DNA of 64,000 bases, from assembly GCA_013146195.2 (NCBI GenBank), contig CM028379.1, forward strand, positions 160,548,437 through 160,612,436, read 5' to 3'. The notes beneath the pieces are model-generated. The model saw nothing but the letters and a program-made list of their open reading frames with translations. It was not told the origin of the DNA and searched no databases. The first letter of the stretch is position 1. Each line of letters opens with the position of its first letter. This stretch comes from Codonopsis lanceolata (lineage: Eukaryota > Streptophyta > Magnoliopsida > Asterales > Campanulaceae). A program made the translations under genes and the position numbers. This document shows positions 22,314 through 35,700 of the stretch, in pieces.

Positions 22314-25300
22314 CTAAACCCCCTCACTAGCCTCCTCCTCCTCGCGAGCCGCCGCTTGCTCGGAAATATATTGGCTTTTTGAAAGCTCCTCCCTGCTCGT
22401 CTTCTGACCTTCTAACTCGACCATCAACTGATCTCCCACATAATGTGCCTGTTGAGGGGTAGCCTGCCTCGGCACCGCAAAGCCACGATAGCTCTCTTTT
22501 ATGTAGGCATTTTTCTGAGCCAGCAGGGCAAAAAGGTTGTTCGCCTCGGCAGGAGGGGGCAGCCACTCAGGAGCTTGAACCCCGGCGTCGGCATCTTTTA
22601 TCTGACCAAGCTCAGCCTCATCAAACGGTATCAACGAAGAGACTCCTCGGCATTCCGGGCCAAAAGAGGCAAGGTCCGCCATCTCCACCACCTCTCGACA
22701 CCCAAGACACCCTTCGCCGCCACCGCCGGAAGCCCGAACTCGCCTCCATGTAGTCCAGAGCCTCTATCTCATAAGCAAGCGAGCTCTTATATCTCGCCAA
22801 AACTTGCTCCTCGCTAGGCTTCGCTGAAAGCTCAGCCTTCAAGTTACCAACCTCATCCACCACTCCCTTAAGCTTGGCCTCGAGCTCGCTCACCCTGCGC
22901 TCCCGCTCGCTAGCCTTGTCCTTCAGCATCTGCTCCCGCGCCAGCCAAGCCGTCTTCTCGGCAGAAAGTTGAGAGACCTCCTCAGCCTTCAAAATTAAAT
23001 CCCCTTCCAGGGACTTCACTTTCTCAGCACCAGAAGAGATCTCCCCCTTCGCGCTTGTCAGAGCCCTCTCCAATCCTCGAACGGACTCGGCAGCCTGGCT
23101 CATCTTATCATGATATGCGGCGATACCGACCCCAAGCTGTAGAAGCGAAGTAAACATAAGCAACATAAATAAAAGGAACAAAGATGCGAGAAATAGAAAT
23201 AATGAAATCAGTTTACCTCGCTCAAAGCCAGCCCGCAAAAATCTTGCAATTGAAATAGCTGGGCGGGCCGCATCGTCTTCAAAGCCGCGACCGGCACCCC
23301 CTCGCCAAATAGTCTTTGCCCGTAGCCCGCGAAGTCGGTAGGAAAATTGTTTATCACCTTGACGACGTGGTTGACAACATGCTCGCTATCGGACACCACG
23401 TCGTCTCCGGGGGGGGGGAGATGGGACAGAAGTCGCCTCGGTAACGACATTAGCGGGGGGCGGAACTCGAACCTTCGCCTGCCTCTGAGCGCGCCGCAGT
23501 CGCTTACCCTTTGCCTTAGTAGGAGCGGCCGCCGAATACGGAGCAGTAGGAGCCACCTTAGTAGGATCCTCCAAAACGCCGACAGTAGGCAGCACTGCTC
23601 CTGTACCATCCTTAGCCGCCGAGGCTCTTAGCTCGGCATTTCTTCGCTCCTCATCGGCCTTCAGTTTGGCCAAAACAGCATCTCGAGAGACAGCCATCTC
23701 TACAAAAAATTGGATGGACGCATCAGTACTCAAAAAGACGATTTTAGCAAAAAACCAAAGGAAACAAACAAAAAGGAATAAACAAAATTAACCTGATGTT
23801 GGGCACTCGAGCCCATCTATCCCCTCACATCTCGGACACGCCGAGCCAAATGTCCAACCCTGATGCAGGGCCCAGCCCTCACGGCTCACGTATTCAAAAC
23901 CAGAATACGCCCTCTCCACTCCTTCAACCTCAACTGCCGAGACCCAAAACTTCGATAGGAGGCCCTCGTTCTCCACAATGGCCTTCCAATTGTAGGGTCG
24001 AACCTACACCCCTTCATCGTCGAGCAAGGGAGCCTCAATAGCAAGCCTCGCAGCTTCATCGGCATCATTCAAAGTCTTCGCCCTCCCTGCATCGGGGTTT
24101 CCCATCAGGAATCTCGAAATTCCATCCGCGACTCGATTCCACAAGCAGAACCTTGTCGGACCACCTATGGTCCTTGTTCCCGAAGCTGGCCAAAAGGGGG
24201 AACCCTCGAGGATGCCTAAGAACGGTCAGTAGGTTCATGGAAACGCTGACCTTATAGTAGTAACAAAAAGGTCCAAGAAGAAGGCTCGAATCCCTTCGCC
24301 GGTACAGACAAAGAAAGCTCACCAATGATCGGGTCGATTGGGCGAGAGGTCAAGACCGAGCTCGCTTTGAGTAAGAAACTCGCAAATAAATGGATCAAGA
24401 GGCAAACACAGCCTCGAGAATTCAAGAGGCCGGAATAAAAAGCAACATGACTACGAAGGTTCCGCAAATCCCAAACCTCGAATCCGAACGTAACCTGAAA
24501 AATCGAACCGTGCATCCGCGACCAAGCCTCCACGTCTGCCAAACCTATCTTATTCTCGAAAGGCCTCAAAGAACGAGACACTCTCTCGCAATCATCCCCA
24601 TATCTTCCGGAAACAGATGCCTCAGCTCCACTAGCCATCCTATCGAGCCTCCCAAAACTTCTTTCAATCCGAAAGTGCGAACTCGCCCCCGGTAAAAAAT
24701 TGAGCAATCGACTTAACCAATACGAAACACTCTCATAGGGCGTCGAAGGGAATGTCCGAGGCAGAAAAAACCTCGTCACCGAACTTCCAGTGCGGGCTAA
24801 CCTTCACCCCATAACTCACAAGGAGAAACCTCGCTTGACGAGGAGTAACCGCCACCCATCTATCCTCGCACTGCCTATACATTGGACCCCCGCGAGGAGA
24901 CTTCCAAAATACCGACTCAACAAAGGGGCCCTCACCATCTGAGTCTAACGAAGAAATCGAGCAGGACCCAGAACTCTCCGAACTAAGAGGACCCACGGTC
25001 GTCTCCTTATAGATCACGGTGTCCACCACAATCTCCTCGGCTAAGCAAACCCTCACCTCTACGCCTCTCCAAGCGGGACCGCGAGGAACAGACTCAGCCT
25101 CGTCATCATTCGGGTCGCCACCCTCAAAACCGCCGAGGTCTACATCCTCGGCATTGTTCTCAACCGAAAGCGCAAGGACATCCTCTGCCATGATCTGACT
25201 ACACCCTCGAAGGGCACTGTGGCCCGAGAAAAATCCTCGGCCACTGGAGACTCACTCGGAACGTCCTCGGCCGAGGCAGAGGCCTCGGCCACGTTGCTAG

Positions 25301-25433
25301 GCAGAAAAAGAGGAGGACTCCTAACCGAAACAGGTATTCTAATAACCTCAGTTTCCAAGAATCTATCGCCCATGGAGGAACTGCTAGAAGAAGACGAAGA
25401 CGAAAAAACGGGAAACGGAAACCTACGAGACAT
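22314..25433 (-). pseudogene. Tat antisense accessory ORF, fragmented
   Basis: On the minus strand the protein can be followed in pieces. It has a serine-rich, acidic N-terminus (ATG 25431-25433), an acidic part to 24733 with WVAVTPRQARFLLVSYGVKV, a hydrophobic domain around 24250-24730 comparable to the gypsy 'Transposase_28'-type domain at 690-1140, a proline/basic linker (23386-23733), a long heptad-rich coiled coil (about 22800-23130) and a glutamate-rich C-terminus ending at 22314. Five or more frame changes occur, some possibly introns. It runs antisense to pol, as known for some Tat elements. Its role is unknown. The plus-strand ORF at 1-1757 appears to be the same kind of gene from another element. 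Confidence 0.72.
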
Positions 25434-26240
25434 ATTACTCTAGAAATAAAAAAGCAAAGGAAAAGAAACCGTACCAAATAAGGACAAACTGGAAGATCGC
25501 CGGAGAAATCTACCGATTAAGTAGAAAATACGCCTGAAAAAAGAGGAAAGCCGTCGGAAAAGTTAAAAACCCAGAAAATAAAGACCCCCTACCCCTGTGA
25601 AAATGTCGGAGAAACACGATAACCACCGTGGGGAAGAAGAGGAACGTTGAAAACGGGGAAAAAGGTAGAGAAACACTTACGGTTTTTAAGGTAGGCAAGA
25701 GGGATAACGGAATGAAACTGTCGGAGAAGTCGTCGGAAATCGCCTATGACAGTGGAAAAATATTTCGAAGAGAGAGAATGAGAAAGGTAAATAGTGAAAA
25801 ACAAAAAAAGAAGGTTTTTATACCCCTCCTGCTACGACGTCGTTTCTGACTGGGGCCCTGGAAATTCATCGGGTCGACCCGCGTATTTTTTCAGAATGCG
25901 CCCAAAATTGCCCACGTCATCATTTTCTCAAAATTCGAGAAACGGAAAAAGGCGGCAGTAATAATTTTTCGAAATTCGAAAAGCCGCCCAAAACGAATAC
26001 CAAGAAACCGCCAAAACCCGCATTTAATGAACTGACAGCTTGAAAAGACGCAACGTCCTGAACAGACCTACGAGAACGTCCCATAAACTTCCAACCTCGG
26101 CTTGAGCCTCGTCACGGCGAAAAACCCAGAAACAGCCTCGAATTAAAAACCCGTAAATCATCCTCAGCCAAAAGCATGACGCCGACCTCCTACCATCGGT
26201 GTACGGTATTACTTTTCGCCCTCTCAGCGTCGAGTGGCCA
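25434..26240. other. Tat region between antisense ORF start and PPT
   Basis: About 800 bp with no credible coding frame. By position it holds the promoter of the antisense ORF and the 3' untranslated region of the element. I can define no individual regulatory site. Confidence 0.5.
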
Positions 26241-26256
26241 AAAAGTAGGGGGCCAC
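26241..26256 (+). promoter_or_regulatory. Tat polypurine tract
   Basis: AAAAGTAGGGGGCCAC lies directly against the TG of the 3' LTR, which fixes the plus orientation of the element. Confidence 0.85.
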
Positions 26257-27000
26257 TGAAAGGATTGAACCGAGGGATCTACCCTCGGCCCTACCCTCGT
26301 CACAAAGGGGGGTCCCACCTTTAAAAGCCACCAGCAACGAGGGAAAGAGCACGTGCCTATCAGATAAACGCTTCAACCTCGGCATTATAACCCTCGGCAC
26401 GGTAACGAGCCCGGCCGCGACTGTCCCAAAGAGACCGCGGGCATCCTCGGCCCCGCCACAAAATCATTCTTCACTACCCTCGTCCTCGGTAACTAAATAA
26501 AAGCGTTCATCATAAAGACCGCTCGATCTCGACATCAGATCAATCATCCGCCCCGACAAACCATTTCCCTAGGCCTTAGAAAACCGCCGCACGTCAATAC
26601 CAACCCTCTGACACACGCACAGTCCACTCATTCCTGACGAATGCCCTCAACGCATTTAATAACGGCCGCTTTATGCTCCCCAATAACAAACTGCCACGTC
26701 GCCATCAACTTCAGGTATAAATATGAGAGCCCTTATTCAGGACAAGGTAAGTAATTTCAGCGATATTATAACTCTCTTATCACAGCTCCCTATCAAACAA
26801 TTATCACGACTCATTTATTACCAACACTCTACCGGAAAACTGATTCATACGCCGGAGGGTTATAGTCGGGCCAACCCGACACCTTAACGGTGTTTGTTGT
26901 TTACATTGTGCAGGTTAACCGTAGACGAACAAGAAGCTGCCACCTCATCCTCGCTCACACGTGGACGTCAAGACAAGATCACCACACTTTTTGCGTGATC
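26257..27000 (+). repeat. Tat 3' LTR (744 bp)
   Basis: The longer, apparently better preserved LTR copy. It shares its start, the TATAAATATGAGA block (26716), GTTATAGTCGG and the AAGACAAGATCACCACA end block with the 5' copy. The exact final base is uncertain because flanks diverge after GCGTGATC without a clear CA. Confidence 0.88.
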
Positions 27001-29785
27001 AGGATCTGACCCATCTTCCTTAATAACTGGTTTCAAATCCTCAGATTTGGAAGGATTCTAGAGAAGGAAGAGTCAATTTTTTGATGGATTGTTGAAATGA
27101 AATAAATTAAGTGAAACAATAGAAGGAGATTAAACCAAAACCCTTTACTTGTTCGGATCACTCAAAAAATGGAAAAGACATCTACAGATTTAACCACTCT
27201 TATTGAAATGCCTTTTCTATCTTGTATCATGTATCAGTGTTAGTGTGTTTCCAATGACATAATTCTGCAAACAAACTCAACAAAACAATGGTCAACATAC
27301 TTTTTTATTAAAAATTGTGGACTGATTCAAACACTATTACAAAATTACCCTTCACTATCTTAATTAAGTACATTATATTTTTAGTAATGGATTTTTGGTG
27401 GAAAATTTCCATTTTTAGTATACTTTCTTCCTTATATATAGATGCATTTGAAGTACCCTTTTTTTTCCTTCCAAAAGATGAATGAGAGATGGTGTCCCTC
27501 TTGTCCTATACACTTGACTTGGAACTAATTTTGGATCAGATCCATCCAACATGAAAGTGAAACTTTATTAAATTTGCTTTACTTTATCATTATTATTAAG
27601 TTAATAATACGTCAACAAATCACTATTGTTATCGTTTCATTTCTAAATGTTTAATCGCGACGGTTTCTTTATGGATTATCCTTCGGAGATTGAACGGACG
27701 GTGGCGTCGACAGTGAGACGGGAGGATTATTGCAGCAGTAGACATAAGGGTTGTTCATCTTCATCCCATTGTGGGTTGATGTAGGGATAGGGATAAACGG
27801 AGCTGCCAACTTTGCCGGAGGAACTAATGGTTGTCAGGGCTCGGTATGTTGTTGTGTGTGCCTGTGTACTCACTGTAAATGCCTGCTCATGTGTCTGCTA
27901 GACATAGGAGGATGGGCATTTGCCTCTGCATCATGCTTACAAAACTGTTTTGCATGAGAAACATGCACGAATATATGCGTTGATTAATGTTTCCCATAGA
28001 CAAAATTCCCTCACCTTTTTCTTATCTTTGTAATCTAATTGACCTAATTGCAAACTTGTGATTCTTATGTTTGGTCAAACTTGAAGGGAGGGTATCCAAT
28101 CCAACATACCTTTTCTACCATTAATTTAAATTTAAACTCAGAACTTTTGTGATATTCTATTTTACTCCAATTCATCCGTTCAAAAAAAAAAAGTATTCTG
28201 CTTGACTCGGCATACGGTTTATGGAAAAATAATTGATTTATTATAAATATTAGCATAGTGTGTCTTTTTCAAAGAAACCAATGTGATAGTGAGGTCCATC
28301 AGTTATGGTGACCAACAAATTAAGGGTAAATCTATAAAGATGACTTTAAAAAAAGAAAAGATGGTCCCTTTTTTAGGAAGGGGGGAGTACAATTTTTTGA
28401 TGTAAATTCTTTCAAGAGAATTATTACATTTTTCAAAAGTTTGGCTTAAAAATGTTTTAAATAGAATTAAGACAGAGTAACTAACACATGCTTGTATGTA
28501 AGTGGTGATCACAATATGGAATACTAATAGAGTGATCCAAAGATGACATGATCGGCCACTGAATAATTTTCCTTGAAAACAAGGGTAGTGTTTTGATTAA
28601 AGACTAAAGAATATTTCGATTTTGAGTGGAAAGTTTCTACTGTATGAGAATACTGGGGAGTATGATATGATCATTATCATTATCCAAAATTAAATAATAG
28701 GTAATTGCTGTAGTGTCACAGATGGGACTAGTCTTCCATACAGAGAATATAATCATAATCATACTCATAGTGGATGAAGGTTCCTCACTCACTGATTGCC
28801 TTTTAGCATCTGATTTCTATTACTAGTAGCTTAAATATATAAAAAAAGCAGCAAAAAGAGAGCTTTTATTTTTTAGCTTAGTGGGATTCCTCATTCATGA
28901 ACCCATTCCAAGTTACTCCTTTTCTTCAGACTTGCAAGCTTTTGGCCTTGGCCCCGGGAAATTCCTTTCCCTCCTAACTTTTTCATAATGCTTTGTGGGA
29001 CCATTACACTAAATCATCAGCTACTTCAGATAATCTTCATAATGATGATGATATTTGTTATTAGCCTCTTGTAGTCCTTGATTCTTTTTGTGTTTCAACT
29101 GCCATGGCCATACTGGGTTAGCATTTCTCCATTTTTATACGTATTTTGGGTTTTCGTAATTGCTCCTACTTTTGATGGTTGGATTTCATTGTTTCTTTAT
29201 GGGTCACAGAATGCTTTTGATTAACTGCAGTTTGTGCTCATTGGGGCTCTTCTTTTTAATGTTAAGTTTACCTTTTGTACTGTTGTCTGTTTTTTTGTTC
29301 TAAAATATTAAGTAAGAGTGGAGGATTAGAATTGGCTTTATCAAAGAGAATTAGAAAGGTTTAGTTTTAGAATTTGCTTACTTCAGGAGATGGATTCCAT
29401 CAGTTAATGCGGGGGTTTGTAAAATTTGAGCTGTCAAATGCCCTGTTTCTTTATTTTTTAAATAAAAAAAACCTTTCTTTAGACAGAATAACATGTAAAG
29501 ACAAACACACATGCACACACGAACACAATGCAGCAGCAAACAAAATTTTATGTGGTTGATTCCGATGGATTTTGCAGCTAATTAAAAAAATGAAAGATTA
29601 GGCTATAGGGTTTGGTAAAGGTGAAAGCAGAGGGTTAGAGTTTGGGGCTTGAATCAAGACAAGAGATAGTTGGCAGATTTTTATGTATACAGTATTAGTT
29701 GATTTTTGGTTCCTTTTATCCAAAATCATCAGGAAAAGGCGAAGGACTACTTGGTGGTTCTTGCTTGAAGGTCAGAACTGGTCAC
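27001..29785. other. Intergenic DNA upstream of the receptor kinase gene
   Basis: AT-rich, no credible ORF and no recognisable mobile element. It presumably contains the promoter and 5' UTR of the kinase gene, but I cannot place a transcription start. Confidence 0.5.
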
Positions 29786-32700
29786 ATGCCCGGAGCGTCT
29801 TACTACTGGCATCTCAATTTAAAGCTGTTAGTCAGCTCACTTATACTCCTCTTCATGCTGAGCCGTAGTTATTCATACAATAGGCCTGATGTTGAAGGTA
29901 CAGTGGTTCTAGCTTCTGCTCGTTTCAAAGCAATTGCAATTACACGTTATTGTCTATTTGTAACCTGTGTTTTTGAAGCTAGTTCATCACACTTATGTGA
30001 TTTGAACAGTTGTACTCGATTAGGATCCTAATACATTTTGGATTTCACCTGCTTATCGTGTGTATGGTTTTACTGCTAGTTGCTCTAGCTTTTTTGTCTT
30101 TTTGAAGCTTTTTTGGTCCTGGGCCATGACTCTCTACCCTTTCTTGAACAAGTACAAACTGTATGTGTTTCAACATTAACTAGAGTTGTTGACGATTGGA
30201 GCATATTTGCCGCAATTATGCAGATAGGAAGTTTTTGTTGTCACCGTACTCAAACTCGACTCAAATCAGCCTTGCTCCAATTACTGGGAGTCGGCTACAT
30301 GAACCCTGTTTCACCATCTGTTTGGACCCATTCGGTCCAATGCAAGATCATAACTAATGAGAACATGTCACATGATCTCTAAAGAGTAACAAACAATTTA
30401 AGATGCTTTGAGTTGTAGCTCACGACTGGTCTTATCGAAAGCAAAGGCATGAGAAAGATGTAGTTTTGCCATTTTATCAAGTCACATCTGCTTCAGTAGC
30501 TTTCTAAAGGTGTCATATCTCCTTTTTCTTTCCTTCTCTTTGATTTAGGGTGTGTGTCAAGCTAAATATCTCTCAATACATATAAAAAAGTTGCATGCAG
30601 ATATATAGTATACATACTGCAACGGACATGGACAAACACAAATCTATGTTGTATACTTGTATTAAGGATCACGTATATGTATGGTGTCTCGAGAGGCATA
30701 TAACGTAAATCAGTGTGCGAGGCACAAATCATGTGGCTTTTGAGTGATGCTAATGGAACACATAACAGAAAGTAGTCTTGTTGCTTTGGGCATCCGTCAT
30801 GCCCAAGCCTGCATCTGGGAGCCAATGGATGCGAAAGGCTCCAACTAGCGCAATATAGTTAACAGCTAAATTTGGGATTTTATATCTTTTTTAATTATCG
30901 ATAAATTGGGTTTTCGCTCATTAAGGCTGTTGAGCTTAAGGTATTTTTGTGGAAATCCTCTTCTTTGTCATGTGTCAATAAGTATCCTTACTCGCAACCA
31001 TCCATGGTGTTATTTTCTTGGCTACGCCATGGAATCATTCAGCCTCCTATTGCCGCTGCCTCTTATCTTTCTTGTGGCTGGACAAAAGGCATGAGAAAAG
31101 AGCCCTACATTGATGATCAAGAAATTCGAAGCTGTACTTTTGGCAGCAGAGGGAATACCACAGCTAAAGATATTGCTCTAGAAATGGGGCTGTGAAATCC
31201 CCTTGCAAGATTCGACTAGCAGCCCATACCTTATGCACAATTCTGTGCTAGTAAGCTACCTACCTATCTTGCTGTGTGTGCACATTTGATCATAAGTCTC
31301 TTATAATTCTTATACTTTACACAACTTGCGTTTGTCCCCCCACATTGCAATTGCATAACCTGACACCCTGTTTGGTTTGTGGTGCACCTAGTGACACATC
31401 TGAGTTTTTCTCTCCACGTGTGAGCTGGTCACACGCAAGAGGGAGTGTTATCGCATGATAAGAACCGATGAGCCCTTGGCTTAAGGTTTAGATGAGATTT
31501 TACTTTAAGTATATATCCAAATAAATGAAAGGAGTCAGCTCCGTGTATCCGTTTTGTTTCACAGCGTCATGAAACCCCTCAGTACTGCCACTGTATGTTG
31601 CGAGTGTATGACACTGTGTATTTCATATGCGCATGTCTTTCTGCTTTTCAGGTGAAGCTTTGATTGAGGTCCTAAAAGCTTTAAATGATTCCAACAGAAG
31701 AATAAGGGATTGGAATAATTACTTTGTGAGCCCTTGCTTTAGTTGGTCTCATGTTACCTGTAGGGATGGAAATGTCATATCCCTGTAAGTGCTTCCCAAG
31801 ATAAGATAAATATTGTTAATTTTGTTAAGTTTTTGTGCGTCAGTTGGCAAATCTTTTGCAGCAAATTTAGCTGTGGGTGTACTAATTTGCAGGAGCCTCG
31901 CTTCAATTGGATTTTCAGGAACACTGTCGTCGTCAATAACAAAACTGAAGTTTTTGGTCAGCTTGTAAGTTTGACTCAAGAAGCATCTCCACTTAGTTTC
32001 TTGATTTGTATAATTGCCTGTCTATGGTCAGAATACAATATTTTAAATGTTTATCGCACCTAGTTATGATAGTATAAAGTTCCATATCCATAATTGAAGT
32101 GTTGCTTAGCAGTGTATGTAAGAGATCTTGGGCATACTTCAAGCAGGCTGATTGATTATGAATTGGATATTTCAAAGTCAACATGGCGGGATTAAACCTT
32201 TCCATCCAAATGCTAGTATCAATCTCGTTCTAATCGGTCTACATCACCTGTTGTGCTCGGTCTCAATCTTGTTGTTGAGAATGTAGTATCTCATCTTCCA
32301 CATCAAATAGGCTATTTAAGATATTGGGTCACACCATCCATTCCATTTGGTTACAGGTTAGGTGCTCGGTGATCCAACTTAAGCAAGTACAAACCTAAAG
32401 AACTGGTTAACTGACTTGTCACCCTCTTGGTTTTGCACTCATTTTGTGTGTGTGCGAGAAGGGGGGTGGTGCTAGGTGGGAAAGCATGAAGACAGTGGTG
32501 GATTTCTAGGCTTCATGAATTTTGAGCTGAGGTGTAAATATGATGTGAGATGTCTCAAAATCCTGAAGGGTTATGCATTAATATTGCACTAGGAAAGTTA
32601 CCATTCCATGGTGGTGGTTCCTAATCCTATTTGTTTGGTGGACATTGATGAACCCTGTTGAAGCCATGAGTATTAGGCCAAAATTTAAAGAGTGAATTTT

Positions 32701-35700
32701 GATTGTGATTGCACAGTGGGCTGTGCAGGGGTACAAGTGAAATTAGAAATATCATAAAAACTAAGGAAACACATAACACACACATATTTAGCATATTTGA
32801 TCTGATTAGGACATTCTATGTTTAAATCTAATATGTATCTGATTTTAGCCACAACAATTCATTGTGGAAAGTAATTCAGATGCCTTTCATTTCCATGTAG
32901 GGATTTGCATGACAATAACCTATCTAGTAAGTTACCGGAATATCTTGGAAGCATGCTGCTCTTACAAAATCTGAATCTTGGGCACAACAATTTTTATGGC
33001 TCTATCCCAGCAGCTTTGGGCCAACTCTCTAGCTTAAAGCATCTGTAAGATCTATTTCAAAGTTTCCCTTTTCCCTTTCTTCATGTACCATTTGATGATT
33101 TGATCTAAATAAAACTTTTTTTGCAAAGCTTCATCTATATGCGTTACATTAACTACCTTTTAACATAAAGTGATCTAATATATCAGGGTGTTAAGGGGAA
33201 ACCACTTAAGTGGATCCATTCCTGATTCACTTGCAAATATTTCAGGCTTGATGGAACTGTAAGGGTCTCTTATGCACCTCTATTACTGCTCTTAAGCTAT
33301 ATCAGCTGCTAATTTTTTATTATTACTTTTCTTTTTGTAAATTTTTATATTGCTTACAGGGATCTTTCATCCAATGATCTAGCTGGACAAATCCCAACAC
33401 AATTGCTTTCACTATCCACTTTCAAGTAATTCATCATTTATTTATTTTTCTTGTAATTCTCTCATTATCCAATACCTCTGATAACTGCATTCACTAGGAA
33501 ATAGTAAGTAAAGGGAGAACATTGTTTTTTCTGGATGATGAGTGGAATTTACCTTGGTTGTGAGATTTTCTACAAAATATGGACTTTCCCTGTCAGATTG
33601 CTGTCATAGGAAACTCTTTGATGACCTTATGTTTGATATTACTCATTCAAAACTGTCTCTCTTACTTTGTGTGATTGAGTTTACATTGTCATTAGCCCTC
33701 TGATGATAAATGTTTTTTTTTGGTATGGATGTTAAATCTGTGTGTGATTCGGATAGGAGGAGGTAGAGGAAGGATTGCTGATTGACACTCCTAGGAAAAA
33801 CTTTGAACATTCTTCTTCTCGAGAAAAGTTTCAAGCAGAGCATGTGGTGCTGGAGGATGAGGGGTGTCACTGACTTGCCTCTTGTACAGAACATTCATGT
33901 GGATTAAAAATCGGGTCTTCAGTGGCGTGTTTCTCGAATCAGAAAGGCATCCTTCCTAATTTAAACACTTATGCGCATGATGTTCAAGTGGGGGAAGGGA
34001 GTAAAGATCTTGTTTATCCATTGAGCCACTGGGCGAGGGGATTAAATCTGATAGTGTCATTTATCAGACGGCGAAGTCTATGAGTGTGGGTGTGCCATTG
34101 GCCAATCATAAGAGGGATAGAGTGGTCAGAGAGATGCTTAGGTTTACGTCCTCCGTTACATTTATGGAGAGCCACGACCTACGAGGAGGGGTGGTGTCAG
34201 GTCTTTAGTTTAACCTGAGGATCCTCAGTCCATATGTTTTTTCTCAAGATGGTCGTCTTGTTGGGAGTATTTGGGAGTTTAGTTTCAATGATCGGGAGTT
34301 TATTCCTTCTGTCGTGGTGCTGAGGGGAATTTTTAGTTTGTAGTTCGTGTCTTGTTTTCTTTTCTTTTTGGTAGTGTCTTTGTTTTTTTCTTTCTTTAAT
34401 TTTTGGTTGTAATGATGGAAGACAGTGTGGAAATCCCAGGGCCTGACTAGAGTGGCTTTTTTCATGTGGGAGGTTGCATACGAAGCGATCTGAACTGGAG
34501 ATAATTTACGGGGTCTGAATACTTTTTATGTCAAGTGGTGATTTGTGTGCAAGGGAGATGGTGAAAGCGTGAATCATCTTTTGTTGCATTTCCCAGTGGC
34601 TAGGGAGATTAGGGATCTTATGTTCAATCTTCATTTGTCTTGGGTTATGCCAAAATCGGTCAAGGAGCTTTTACTTAGCTGGTCAGTATACAAGAGGAGG
34701 AATAGTTTTTGGGAAGAGGTCCCATTGGTTATTAGCGGACAGAGTGGAGGGAGAGGAACAACAGGGCTTTTTGAGAATTCTGAACTGAGCATTAATAGGC
34801 TGAAGGGGGTGACTCTCCAGGCCTTATTTTTATGGTTTGCAGAGTCGGTATTGGAAGTGAACCCTTTTATAGAATTTATTAACATCATTGCTCAATGGTG
34901 GCGTTTTTATCATACTTCCTGTGTACATAGGACGCGGCACCTAATTTGGCACTTTTTGTTTCTATATATTTACTTATAAAAAAGAAAGAAAGATGGATTT
35001 CTTCTCCACTTCTCTGTTTTCGTCTTATCTATGGAATCTTCTCTTCCTATCAAAAAGAAAAAAAACTCTGCACTTTAAACTTAATAGAACTCATAATGCT
35101 TGTGACAAGCATGGATTCATTTATATATTTTTCTGTACGAGTATGACAGTGTCATCTGGTGGTTATAGTTGAATCTGTTGTCCCTGGTGGTTAAGTGGCT
35201 TATGTATAGGGACTTGGTTGTATCGTAAAGGTGTTAGTATCACCATATATATATATATATAAATATATGTATATATATATATTTTTTGATAAGTAAAGTA
35301 TTATATACCAAAGCGTCTAAACAGGAAACGCGACCTTTTTACAAACTATAAGCATACACAAACAGACTAATCTATAGAAAGACTATTCACAAAATCGATA
35401 CAAGAAATATTGTGAATGTTGGAAGAATTAGTGTCCTCAACCCCCCAAAAAGACAACGTACGAAGTAACTCATCCTTTAACTTATCCACCGTCCTCTCCT
35501 CATCCTCAAACACCCTCCTATTCCTTTCCCTCCAAATGATCCACCAAATACCCAGAGGAACTGCGTGCCAAAAGCTGATCCTTCTTCTCTGCTTGTACAA
35601 AGACCAACTCAAAAGGAGATCTTTAACAGATCTCGGCATCACCCAAGCAACAGAGAACAGACCAAGCATTAAATTCCAAAGCATAGACATAATAGGGCAG

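Larger units (their letters stand above)
14928..27000 (+). mobile_element. Tat-lineage Ty3/gypsy retrotransposon with antisense ORF
   Basis: Two long repeats begin TGAAAGGATTGAACC (14928 and 26257) and end in ...GCGTGATC (15615 and 27000). A PBS-like site, gag and pol remnants on the plus strand, a tandem array, a minus-strand accessory ORF and a polypurine tract lie between them. RT and integrase motifs resemble the Tat/Retand group, whose members are known for extra antisense ORFs and tandem repeats between pol and the 3' LTR. The coding parts carry many small frameshifts. It is GC-richer than its surroundings. No matching target-site duplication is visible (TATAT left, AGGAT right). Confidence 0.9.

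Noticed and set aside
30562..31458. Small ORFs in intron 1 of the kinase gene
   Set aside because: Short, on both strands, without domains; exon 1 and exon 2 join in phase across them.
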